Origin: Maribellus luteus
Lineage (GTDB): Bacteria > Bacteroidota > Bacteroidia > Bacteroidales > Prolixibacteraceae
Direction: 5' to 3'
Assembly (NCBI RefSeq): GCF_003576475.1
Contig: NZ_QWGR01000004.1
Coordinates: 248,001 to 312,000, forward strand
DNA: 64,000 nucleotides
The notes beneath the pieces are model-generated. The model did not search any database. It saw only the letters and a list, made by a program, of their open reading frames with translations, and was not told the origin of the DNA. How positions within the stretch are numbered: the first letter of the stretch is position 1; each line of letters opens with the position of its first letter. Made by a program: the position numbers and the translations under genes. Below, one piece after another: positions 8,264 through 16,417 of the stretch.

Positions 8264-9589
8264 TTAGTTTTTATGACTCAGGCTTTGGTTGGAGCGCATG
8301 CCAGTCCAGGTTCCGCCACCACTGGTTTGGTCGTCGTAGCCCCAGGTTCCTGAAAAAGAAGAACCTTTGGCTTTTAAAATGCCTCTGCCGCTGGTTTTTC
8401 CCCAGGTCCAGTTGTAGTGCAGTGCGTCGTTCTCAATTAAACCCTGAAGTTCGGCTACTCCCACGCCAAAACTAAAACGGCCGTTCACCCGGTTTCCTTT
8501 CCGGTAGAATACGGCGGTGGAGGCAAGTGCTTCTTTTTCACCGTTTTTTAACTGACGTTCGTGTTCCCCCTTGTACAAACCGGAAAAAGGCAAGTCTGAA
8601 AATACTGCATCTGAATATTCTGATTCGGTAATTGCATTTTCGCCCGGGCGTCGTGGATAAAGCGAAGAAAGATCGATGGCCAGCGCATGCCCGGTAAGAA
8701 AGGTTTGCATCTCGGGGGCTTCGATGATTTCGGCTATTTTTTGGGCTTCCAAACCGATGCCTTTGGTCAGTTGTGCCGATTTGTAAAAATCAGGTTCAGC
8801 GCCCACAAACGACTCCGGATCCAGGATCAGTTCATTGGCGATTACTTTTAAGCGGTCAGAAGAGACCGGATGAGTGGAGGTGCGCAGGTAGTTTTCCCAA
8901 TCACCCTGGTTGGTAAAATCGCCCCGATGACCAAAGAAGTTGGTAAAAAGCGTAAACAGCAAGATCATTCCTCCCGGCATGGTTCCAATTCTCCGGAACA
9001 TATCGGTTGCAAAAGCATCGGCCTGCTGCTCGTATTTTTGCGAAGTTTCAAACGAAACACTGTCGTAGGAAGGGTGTTGAAAAACGATGTGCCCCAGCTC
9101 GTGACCGAGTATCCACACAATAATGGATTTGAGCAGTTTCTGCGAAACATCGTCCACCCACTGGTCGCTTTCCCAAGCTTTTTCCGGAACATGCAGCGCT
9201 TTGATCGGATCGGGAATCTGCCCGGCAGGAAAGCGGTTCAAACCGTATTTCAGCACCGAAAGATAATCTACCAGTGTTTCCTGGCTGTAGCCGTTTCGTT
9301 CGAGCCAGGCCGAAGCTACCGAAAGATCGTCGATAAATTTAACCGACGAGATGGGAGCATAAATAACCTTGTTCTGCACATCGGCATAAAACGAAAATGG
9401 AGTGTCAGAGAATTGCGGATGTGGCTTGAGCGGAATTTCCAGTCGTACACCAAACGCATTGAAGCGTTCGGGCGCATAAAGTTTTGCCAGCATCAGGTTA
9501 TTAAAGTTCCACCGGATATTATCGGGGTACCGGGTGGCGTAGTATTGCAATACAGGATCGGGGTAAATGTTGGAGTAATTGTTTTTCAT
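8264..9589 (-). CDS. M48-like zinc metallopeptidase with WG-rich C-terminal domain
   Basis: 441 aa, no signal peptide. HELGH (residues 163-167) supplies two zinc His and the catalytic Glu; EQQADAF (187-193) supplies the third ligand. A hydrophobic stretch follows at about 205-220, then THPVSSDR, the His-Pro...Arg signature of M48 peptidases. The last ~95 residues (about 345-441) form a separate domain rich in Trp, Gly and Ser (NWTWGKTSGRG, GTWGYDDQTSGGGTWTG). I do not recognise it as a standard family; it could bind a ligand or cover the active site. The gene starts 12 bp after the stop of a two-helix membrane protein, so the two form an operon. Its substrate is unknown. Confidence 0.72.
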   Translation of the reverse strand: MKNNYSNIYPDPVLQYYATRYPDNIRWNFNNLMLAKLYAPERFNAFGVRLEIPLKPHPQFSDTPFSFYADVQNKVIYAPISSVKFIDDLSVASAWLERNGYSQETLVDYLSVLKYGLNRFPAGQIPDPIKALHVPEKAWESDQWVDDVSQKLLKSIIVWILGHELGHIVFQHPSYDSVSFETSQKYEQQADAFATDMFRRIGTMPGGMILLFTLFTNFFGHRGDFTNQGDWENYLRTSTHPVSSDRLKVIANELILDPESFVGAEPDFYKSAQLTKGIGLEAQKIAEIIEAPEMQTFLTGHALAIDLSSLYPRRPGENAITESEYSDAVFSDLPFSGLYKGEHERQLKNGEKEALASTAVFYRKGNRVNGRFSFGVGVAELQGLIENDALHYNWTWGKTSGRGILKAKGSSFSGTWGYDDQTSGGGTWTGMRSNQSLSHKN

Positions 9590-9601
9590 GGCTGAATGAT
9601 T

Positions 9602-10207
9602 TTATTTTCCCTGAAAGAATTTGGCTGCCTCCAGAATTTCATCTGGAACCGGCTCCGGGCAGCCTCGCTTGAGCCAGTTGTCAAAGTCGGGGTATTCGCC
9701 CCACTGTTCGTCCCAAACCGAAGCCATCAGCGATTGCCGGGTGTTGTTTAATGCAGTTTCAAATTCGAGCCTTAGATTATTCGGAACCGGTTCCCCGGAA
9801 TTCAGTTTATCCAAAATACGCGAATACGTCCGAAAGTCTTTCTGGTAGTTGGCTCTAATGTTGATCGAAGCCTCCGATTGCCTGTCTGCTTTCTGAAGAA
9901 ACTGAAAAGTGGTTGTAGTTTCCGTTTGTTGACCATTATTATTGGTGACAGTTTTCTGTGTTTTTGCTTGCGTGACGATCGAATAAACCGTAATCACCGC
10001 ACCAAAAAGTGCAAAGAACACACCCGGTCCCACGTTGGCCATCATAAATTTTTTGTTGGCCCATTCGAGGTTGGCGGTTCCTTCAGCCGGTGCATCGGGG
10101 GCAAACAGGAACAACAAAAAACCGAGGATGATGCAAATTACTGCAATGCCCAAGGCCAGCAGACGTTCGTGCGCACGTTTTCGAATAAGAAGTTCATTGG
10201 TATCCAT
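9602..10207 (-). CDS. Two-helix membrane protein, partner of the metallopeptidase
   Basis: 201 aa, not recognised as a named family. Membrane helices are visible at about residues 15-37 (LALGIAVICIILGFLLFLF) and 58-80 (VGPGVFFALFGAVITVYSIV), joined by a short loop. Then comes a ~120-residue soluble tail with a Thr/Gln/Asn-rich linker (TNNNGQQTETTTT) and an alpha-helical end. The tail is predicted cytoplasmic, the same side as the signal-less metallopeptidase encoded 12 bp downstream, so it could anchor, regulate or be cut by that enzyme. This is inference from gene order only. Confidence 0.6.
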   Translation of the reverse strand: MDTNELLIRKRAHERLLALGIAVICIILGFLLFLFAPDAPAEGTANLEWANKKFMMANVGPGVFFALFGAVITVYSIVTQAKTQKTVTNNNGQQTETTTTFQFLQKADRQSEASINIRANYQKDFRTYSRILDKLNSGEPVPNNLRLEFETALNNTRQSLMASVWDEQWGEYPDFDNWLKRGCPEPVPDEILEAAKFFQGK

Positions 10208-10357
10208 AACTTTGATCTAATGGGTTTTAGGACAATCAATTGACCCGTTTCCAACAAGTTACGAATTATTGGTTCTGAAAACAATACAAGCTGCTGAACC
10301 TGTTGTGAGCAGGATGTTGTCGAATCAGGGGTGTAAAAGATGAAGAAGCTTTTCTTC

Positions 10358-11272
10358 TTATGAAAGCCGCGCGTTGATAAATTTTAGCTGTTGTTCCAGC
10401 ATAGCTACTTTTTTCATTTTGTACCCGGCTTTTTGGGCGGCTTTTACGGGTGCCGAATAAATGGCTTCCACTTCCAGTGTGCGTTTGTTGTCGAAATCGA
10501 GTTTCATGCTGGGTGCATAAGGCTCCATTTTCATGGTCATGTTGATCATTTTATGCGGCAGATCGTTGTCGAGGTTATACCCGCATTTTTGGGCGGCTTC
10601 CACCACTTCCTGCATCATTTCGTGCGACAGTTCACGAATCGATTCATTTTCCAGCAGGCGGTCGGTGTTGGAATTCAGAACAACGCACATCCCGTTAAAA
10701 GGAACATTCCAAACCAGTTTGTGCCACCGGGCATATCCCAGGCTTTCGGCTACGTGGGCGTCCACCCCGGCCTTGCAAAAATCAGTGCAAACCTGTTCCA
10801 ATTGCTCTTTGTTCCCGCGGTACAAGCCCAGGTTGATGCGGCCCAAATCCAAATGAGAAATTACACCGGGGCTGTTTTTCTGTGCACAAATAAATGCGAG
10901 TCCGCCGGCAATGTTGGTGTGGGGTAATTCTGCGGCCAGCTTTTCTTCAACACCCAGTCCGTTTTGAATCAGAACCACCAGGCTGTTTTCGTGCAAAATC
11001 GGTCTTAAAAGTGATGCCAACTGATGGTTGGCCGTCGTTTTCAAGCCCACCAGGATTACATCGCATGCAGGCATGTCGGTGGTTGAATGGTAGGCATGAA
11101 CAGGATTTAACAGAAAATCTCCGTCTACAGAGTTAATTTGCAGTCCGTTTTTCTTAACCTGCTCAAAATCGCTTCTGAACAGGAAATGAACTTCGTTTCC
11201 GGCTTTGGCCAGCTTTCCTCCGTAGAATCCCCCAATGGCCCCGGTTCCGATAACTGCATATTTTAATCCCAT
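10358..11272 (-). CDS. panE: 2-dehydropantoate 2-reductase (ketopantoate reductase)
   Basis: 304 aa. The N-terminal Rossmann motif GTGAIGGFYGGKLAKAG binds NADPH. VGLKTTAN and QNGLGVEEKL match the substrate-pocket segments, and a Lys in WHKLVWNVPFNGM is in the position of the catalytic Lys. It reduces ketopantoate to pantoate in the pantothenate/CoA pathway, in the cytoplasm. Related proteins in this superfamily act on other 2-keto acids, so the symbol is a family-level call. It diverges from the lyase cluster across a 390-bp spacer. Confidence 0.8.
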   Translation of the reverse strand: MGLKYAVIGTGAIGGFYGGKLAKAGNEVHFLFRSDFEQVKKNGLQINSVDGDFLLNPVHAYHSTTDMPACDVILVGLKTTANHQLASLLRPILHENSLVVLIQNGLGVEEKLAAELPHTNIAGGLAFICAQKNSPGVISHLDLGRINLGLYRGNKEQLEQVCTDFCKAGVDAHVAESLGYARWHKLVWNVPFNGMCVVLNSNTDRLLENESIRELSHEMMQEVVEAAQKCGYNLDNDLPHKMINMTMKMEPYAPSMKLDFDNKRTLEVEAIYSAPVKAAQKAGYKMKKVAMLEQQLKFINARLS

Positions 11273-11297
11273 GACACCTTTTCTAAAAAACTGATTT

Positions 11298-11305
11298 CAA
11301 AAATA
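11298..11305 (-). promoter_or_regulatory. Candidate -7 promoter box for panE
   Basis: On the minus strand this reads TATTTTTG, a match to TAnnTTTG, 26 bases before the panE ATG. The -33 element is not convincing. Confidence 0.35.
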
Positions 11306-11664
11306 GCCGGAAAGCAATCGTTTGGGTAAAACAAGGGATAGCAGGAAAGAAGAGTTAACGAAAAGATTTGATAAAAAGCCGATTCAAACAGAAGCGACTT
11401 CTTTGAAGCTGCTCGTTTGAGAGATATAATATAAATGTCGAATGTAACTGATGTACTTATGCTTGCTGTAGAATAATTGGTAGCTTTTTCCGGTACTATA
11501 TAAGAGGGCGTTCTACTCAAAATATGTTGTTTAACACATTCTAGTCATTCAAAATATAATAAATTTATGCAATCGATTGCATTTATGTGTGTGGATTAAA
11601 GTTTATTCAACACGTTATGTTAGTTGGTAAGTGATTGATTTTGTGTGAATTGAGTTTGCAATGA
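11306..11664. other. Divergent spacer between panE and the lyase cluster
   Basis: AT-rich non-coding stretch of about 360 bp. An 85-codon minus-strand frame at 11263-11520 has low-complexity content and no family features, so I do not call it. The recognisable content is the panE promoter side and the LacI-type palindrome at 11567-11582. No SusC/SusD gene or regulator gene is present. Confidence 0.6.
11567..11582. promoter_or_regulatory. Perfect 16-bp LacI/GalR-type operator upstream of lyase cluster
   Basis: ATGCAATCGATTGCAT is exactly palindromic with a central CG in an AATCGATT core, the layout typical of LacI/GalR-family operators. It lies 83 bp before the first ORF of the lyase cluster. 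LacI-type repressors commonly control uronate and polysaccharide catabolism, which fits the genes it precedes. No LacI gene is in the window, so the regulator would act from elsewhere. Confidence 0.6.
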
Positions 11665-12279
11665 TTGAAAATGCAAAACTACGAATCGCTGGAGTCAAAA
11701 GGGATGTCGATTTTTGGACGAAGTCAGGATGCACAACGCTGGACGATTTACCGGATGAACAATCATGCGCACAACGTTTTAACGGTAAACGATGAGTTGC
11801 AGAAAGTATCGGGCTATGCAAAAATTGATAAATTCTCGGATGCTGAAAATTTTAGGTTTGCTGTTTCCGATATCTCGTCGGTTTATAAAGATCTGTTGAA
11901 AAAAGCAGTTCGCGGTGTTGCTATCAAAGACGAAAAATACGTGGTGGTTCGTGATGAGATTGAGACGCCTGGCAATGCAGTTAAGATAAAGTGGGCGATC
12001 TTCACTTTTGCAGATGTTGAGCTGGGAGAAAAGTCTGCTACACTTGCCATTGGTGATAAAAGATTGTATCTGAGGGTGGAAGGTCTTCAAAACCTGACCA
12101 TGAAAACATGGAGCACCGCTCCCACCAACGACTACGATGCGCAAAATCCGGGAACGGTTATGGTGGGCTTTGAATGCGAAATTCCTGCAAACACTTCCAA
12201 GAGTTTTGAAGTATTGCTGGTTCCTGATAAATATGCCAACGAGGCCTTGCCTTTAGACAAAACATTAAGTAACTGGTGA
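11665..12279 (+). pseudogene. Heparinase II/III C-terminal remnant (5'-truncated)
   Basis: 204-codon frame matching only the C-terminal beta-sandwich part of heparinase II-type lyases: the segment beginning MQNYESLESKGMSIFGRS, then RWTIYRMNNHAHNVLTVN, and ending in a typical WSTAPTNDYDAQNPGT strand region. The catalytic toroid (Asn/Tyr/His residues) is absent. An in-frame stop (TGA 11662-11664) lies right before the first possible start, a TTG at 11665; the first ATG is 11671. No signal peptide is present, so the product cannot be exported as its relatives are. It ends 9 bp before a complete heparinase-like gene. Truncation by an old deletion or recombination is the best explanation; a functional stand-alone domain is possible but unlikely. 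Confidence 0.7.
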
Positions 12280-12288
12280 TTTTTTAAG

Positions 12289-15009
12289 ATGAAAAAGAAT
12301 AAAATCGTTTGGCTTGTTTTCCTGTTGTTTCCGCTTCTTGAGCTTACGGCACAACAAAGTAATCCACATATTTTGGTTAAGCCGGAAGATAAACAAGTGG
12401 TATTAGACAAAATCGACAAACAACCGTGGGCAAAAACCATTTTCGACAACATGCGAAAGAACGTGGAAGCCTATGCTGATCGCCATCAAACCGATAAACA
12501 GTGGATTTTGAGCCGTTACCTGATGAACCGCGTTCCAGGCAAGCGCTATACAACGGTTTATTCCGACAATTCGGGCAAAAAACTGATTAAGTGGGAGGGT
12601 GATGCCCCAGTCCCCACGGTAAGGGTGAATACTTATTTGCGCACACCCATAACGGAAAAAGGCAGTTCGTATCAAAAGCCAGCCATCGAGGAGCTTGTAG
12701 CCAACGATACCTGTAGGTTGATGTTCCTGTTTAATCCCGAGACGGGTGAAAAGGAGTGGGTCGATCCGCAGGCTTATATCACCTCGATCAACAGTGACAT
12801 TAACAAACTGGCACAGGATGCTGCTATTATTTACTGGCTCACCGGCGAGGAAAAGTTTGCGACTTTTGCTGCCGACATTGTTGATCAATGGGCAAAAGGC
12901 GCCTATTACCAGGAACCTATTGTTGGACCGTGCCGTACCGGTTTTCTCGACATGCAGACTCTCGGTGATGCAGCTTCCCGTTCGTTGATTGTAGCCTACG
13001 ATTTTATCAAGCCATTTATGAGGCAGATGAATTATGACCTCAGTTATTATGATACGGTGTTTGAGAAGATTGCATCAACTTTGGCTTTTCGTGGTTACTG
13101 GAATAACAACTGGTACGCTGCCGAAAGCTCAACCATGGTTTTTGCGGCACTGAGCCTTGAAGATCCGCAAAAAAGGGATTATTATCTTCAGTTTTTTCTT
13201 GAAAAAGATACCATCAACGGTAGTTGCGGGCAACTGGCGTTACCATCAACGGTAGAAAAATGGCTCACTCACGACGGGCATTGGAAAGAACCGGGAGGTT
13301 ATCACAATTATCCGGTGGGCAATCTTTTGGTTGCAGCGCTCGCCCTCGAAAATAATGGTTTTGATGTTTTTCTTCAGTTTCCTGCCCTCTTCAGGGCTTC
13401 CTATGCCATGTTAAAATATTCGTTCCCAAATCTTACGGTTTCTGCTTTTGGAGATACAGGACGGTCTTCGCAAAGCGCAGAATCGCTGGAAATAGGATTG
13501 ATTGGAGCGGTAAAGCATAAACAGCCCGAATTGCCAGAGATGCTGGCATCAATGAAAAAACTGATGGATGGCGGTAAATACCGGCGAGATGATTCAGGAT
13601 TCGTAGGCTTACTTTGTTATCTACCCGAAATACCGGAAGCAACTTCATCGTTCGAATGGCCCAGAACCGGGACACTCGATTTTGCGCGGTATTTTCTGCA
13701 ACGTAACGGTACCGATCCAAAAACCGGATTGATGGTGGGCGTTCAGGGAGCTACATACAACCACAACCATTGCAACGGAATGGCCATGGAATTGTATGGT
13801 CTGGGTGAAGTAATGGGAATTGATGCTGGCACGGGCCCGAATTACGAACATCCGATGCACCGCAATTATTACAGCCAGTGGGCTGCACATAACACTGTGG
13901 TGGCTGCCGGTGCTTCCAGTTCTGTTCCTTTCAGCGGTTCGGCCGGCACAAAACAAATCGGGGAGATCGAATTGGTGGCTATGGAACCCATGCCCGACAA
14001 AGAAGCAGTGTCGCCCGATTATTCGTTTACCGATACCCGGTATTTTGATAAATCCACGAACACGAACCAGTTAAGGATCCTGGCCGTTGTGCGCACTTCA
14101 CCTTCGTCGGGATATTATGTAGATATCTTTCGCTCCGACAATAAGGTGAGTAACGATTATGTGTATCACAACATGGGCGACGATCTTATTTTTACCGATA
14201 CAAGCAACAATGTTTTAAAAACGATTTCGACGAGCTATCCGCTGACCGAAAGGGATTATCCCGGATTCCGCTTTTTCACCGATGTAAAAAAGCTGGAAAA
14301 TTATGCCGGAAATATTACTGCGCTGTTTACCGTCAAAGAAAATCAACTCCCGGATAAATATATGCAGGTGCTTGTTCCGGAGGCAAAAGACAGAACCTAC
14401 TACACCGCATTTTCACCCAAGGTAAAAACGGCTGGGAATCGGTATAAAAGTCTTCCGCAACCTGTTGTTACTGTTCATGCTCAGGGAGAAGCCTGGGATG
14501 AGCCTTTTATTGCCGTTTTCGAACCTTTTGAGGGGACTGGAAACCAATCGATCAAGGCGGTAGAAAAAATAGAGGAACTAAGCAGTTCCCAAAACACAGT
14601 GTTGAAAGTTTATAACAGGAATAACACGGAGCAGATTGTTTTGCAGGGAAACGATTGTGAGGCGAAAATCGATGGAAAAGATATCCGGTTCCGGGGTTAT
14701 TTCGGAATCGTTTCGTTAAAAAACAACCAGCCGGAACACCTCTACCTGGGCAAAGGAAAGGAAATCGGATACGGTCCGGTGTCGCTGAAAGCCGAAAAGG
14801 AGCATATCTCTGCTGAGATTCGAAAAATTGATAACAACTCCTATTGGGTGAATTGTACCCATCCCATGAAACTTATTCTGGAGAATTCAACGATAAAAGA
14901 AGTCATTTTGGATATAAACGGTTTATCGCAGAAAATAACAACAGAACCTGCCGGAAAGGGAATGTCGGTTTCAATCCCTTCGGTTATGGGTGCAGTGGTG
15001 AAATGGTAA
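12289..15009 (+). CDS. Heparinase II/III-superfamily polysaccharide lyase, 906 aa
   Basis: Signal peptide at residues 1-22 (LLFPLLELTAQQ). A long (alpha/alpha) toroid is followed by anti-parallel beta domains, larger than most heparinase II/III proteins (650-770 aa). Candidate catalytic residues appear in the superfamily order: Asn272-274 (YWNNNW), Tyr338 (GGYHNY) and His492/His494 (YNHNHCNG), followed by MELYGLGEVMGIDAGTGP and AHNTVVAAG, which are typical of the beta domain. It should cleave uronate-containing glycans by beta-elimination in the periplasm. The exact PL family (for example PL37-like) cannot be assigned by eye. It starts 9 bp after the remnant and is followed by a GH88 gene 41 bp later, so lyase and unsaturated-product hydrolase are probably co-transcribed. 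Confidence 0.75.
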   Translation: MKKNKIVWLVFLLFPLLELTAQQSNPHILVKPEDKQVVLDKIDKQPWAKTIFDNMRKNVEAYADRHQTDKQWILSRYLMNRVPGKRYTTVYSDNSGKKLIKWEGDAPVPTVRVNTYLRTPITEKGSSYQKPAIEELVANDTCRLMFLFNPETGEKEWVDPQAYITSINSDINKLAQDAAIIYWLTGEEKFATFAADIVDQWAKGAYYQEPIVGPCRTGFLDMQTLGDAASRSLIVAYDFIKPFMRQMNYDLSYYDTVFEKIASTLAFRGYWNNNWYAAESSTMVFAALSLEDPQKRDYYLQFFLEKDTINGSCGQLALPSTVEKWLTHDGHWKEPGGYHNYPVGNLLVAALALENNGFDVFLQFPALFRASYAMLKYSFPNLTVSAFGDTGRSSQSAESLEIGLIGAVKHKQPELPEMLASMKKLMDGGKYRRDDSGFVGLLCYLPEIPEATSSFEWPRTGTLDFARYFLQRNGTDPKTGLMVGVQGATYNHNHCNGMAMELYGLGEVMGIDAGTGPNYEHPMHRNYYSQWAAHNTVVAAGASSSVPFSGSAGTKQIGEIELVAMEPMPDKEAVSPDYSFTDTRYFDKSTNTNQLRILAVVRTSPSSGYYVDIFRSDNKVSNDYVYHNMGDDLIFTDTSNNVLKTISTSYPLTERDYPGFRFFTDVKKLENYAGNITALFTVKENQLPDKYMQVLVPEAKDRTYYTAFSPKVKTAGNRYKSLPQPVVTVHAQGEAWDEPFIAVFEPFEGTGNQSIKAVEKIEELSSSQNTVLKVYNRNNTEQIVLQGNDCEAKIDGKDIRFRGYFGIVSLKNNQPEHLYLGKGKEIGYGPVSLKAEKEHISAEIRKIDNNSYWVNCTHPMKLILENSTIKEVILDINGLSQKITTEPAGKGMSVSIPSVMGAVVKW

Positions 15010-15050
15010 GAGAAACAAATTATTGAAACAATATCAACAACGTTAAATTT

Positions 15051-16253
15051 ATGCAGATGAAAAAAACATTCATTTTAATTGCGATCATCGCAGCAGGCAT
15101 TTTTTCTCAGTCGTGTCAGAATAAGTCTGGCGAGGCTGCAACCGATTTTATAGGTGAGAATGTAAAATTTGCCGCCGAACAATACGGTTTGCAAATAGCT
15201 GAAATTGAAAAATCTGACAAAGTGCTTAATCCCAAAAGTATTATCAATGGAAAAATGAAATACATTTCGCCGCAGGAATGGACCTCCGGTTTTTTCCCGG
15301 GTAGTTTGTGGTATATTTATGAGCTTTCATCCGACGAAAAATGGAAGCCGCTTGCCACAAAATATACTGAAGCACTCGATACAATTCAATACTTTACAGG
15401 CAACCACGATGTTGGGTTTATGATTTATTGCAGCTATGGGAATGCACTTCGGCTTACCGGAAACGAAGCATATAAAAATGTAATTGTAAACGCGGCCAAA
15501 TCGCTATCAACCCGTTTCAGGCCGGGCGCCGGAATTATCCAGTCGTGGAATGCCAACAAAAAGAAAGACTGGACCTGCCCCGTTATCATCGACAATATGA
15601 TGAACTTGGAACTAATGTTTGAAGCGACCAAGTTTTCAGGAGACTCCTCGTTTTATAACATTGCTGTAACCCATGCCGACAACACAATTAAGCATCACTA
15701 CCGGCCTGACTACAGTACCTGGCATGTTGTGGATTACGATCCTGAAACCGGGGACATCCGTCACAAAAATACGCATCAGGGATTTTCAGATGAAAGCGCA
15801 TGGGCACGTGGCCAGGCGTGGGGAATTTACGGATTTACCCTTTGTTACCGCGAAACCGGCGACCGCAAATACCTAGAGCAGGCTGAAAAAGCTTTTGAGT
15901 TTTTGGCGAATCATCCCAACATGCCTGCTGACGGCGTTCCTTATTGGGATTTCAATGCACCCAACATTCCGAATGAAAACCGTGATGCTTCCACTGCAGC
16001 CATTTTGGCTTCGGCCCTGTACGAAATGTCAACTTACGACAACAGCGAATACTACAAAGGTTGGGCAGATAAAATCGTTCAGAGCCTGTCAAGTGCCGAA
16101 TACCGGGCCAACCTGGGCGAAAACGGCCATTTTATTCTGAAACACTCAGTCGGAAGTTTGCCGCACAATTCGGAAGTGGATGTACCACTCAACTATGCCG
16201 ATTACTATTTCCTGGAAGCACTGAAGAGAAAACGCGATCTGGAGAGAAAGTAA
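15051..16253 (+). CDS. GH88 unsaturated glucuronyl hydrolase
   Basis: 400 aa, lipoprotein signal with Cys22 (FSQSC). The GH88 motifs are complete: WTSGFFPGSLWY, NHDVGFM with Asp120, IIDNMMNLELM with Asp181 (the catalytic pair), and DESAWARGQAWGIYGF. It removes the 4,5-unsaturated uronic acid left at the non-reducing end by lyases, by hydration of the double bond, and so completes the work of its lyase neighbours. An alternative ATG at 15057 removes two residues and gives a cleaner signal peptide. A second, related GH88 gene starts at 63225. Confidence 0.9.
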   Translation: MQMKKTFILIAIIAAGIFSQSCQNKSGEAATDFIGENVKFAAEQYGLQIAEIEKSDKVLNPKSIINGKMKYISPQEWTSGFFPGSLWYIYELSSDEKWKPLATKYTEALDTIQYFTGNHDVGFMIYCSYGNALRLTGNEAYKNVIVNAAKSLSTRFRPGAGIIQSWNANKKKDWTCPVIIDNMMNLELMFEATKFSGDSSFYNIAVTHADNTIKHHYRPDYSTWHVVDYDPETGDIRHKNTHQGFSDESAWARGQAWGIYGFTLCYRETGDRKYLEQAEKAFEFLANHPNMPADGVPYWDFNAPNIPNENRDASTAAILASALYEMSTYDNSEYYKGWADKIVQSLSSAEYRANLGENGHFILKHSVGSLPHNSEVDVPLNYADYYFLEALKRKRDLERK

Positions 16254-16273
16254 ACGGTAGTATAGAGGTTGTT

Positions 16274-16322
16274 TGAGAAGAGAAGGCGGTAAATGTGTTC
16301 CGATAACCGGATTCTCTTCTCA
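16274..16322 (+). other. Long hairpin between the GH88 and PL12-type genes
   Basis: TGAGAAGAGAA (16274-16284) pairs perfectly with TTCTCTTCTCA (16312-16322), and an inner CGGT/ACCG pair (16287-16290 with 16306-16309) extends the stem. No T-run follows, so it is probably not a simple terminator. It may stabilise or process the mRNA between the two genes, or attenuate downstream expression. Confidence 0.5.
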
Positions 16323-16417
16323 CTCTGCCTTTGACGAAATAAATCTGTTGGGTGCGAGACCTGACAAAACGTTTAGTTTGCTCTAACGGGCAGCCTGATA
16401 ACTTAAACCAAATTACC

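Noticed and set aside
11263-11520. 85-codon minus-strand frame before panE
   Set aside because: Ser/Phe/Leu-rich low-complexity content in an AT-rich spacer; overlaps the panE start and promoter box.
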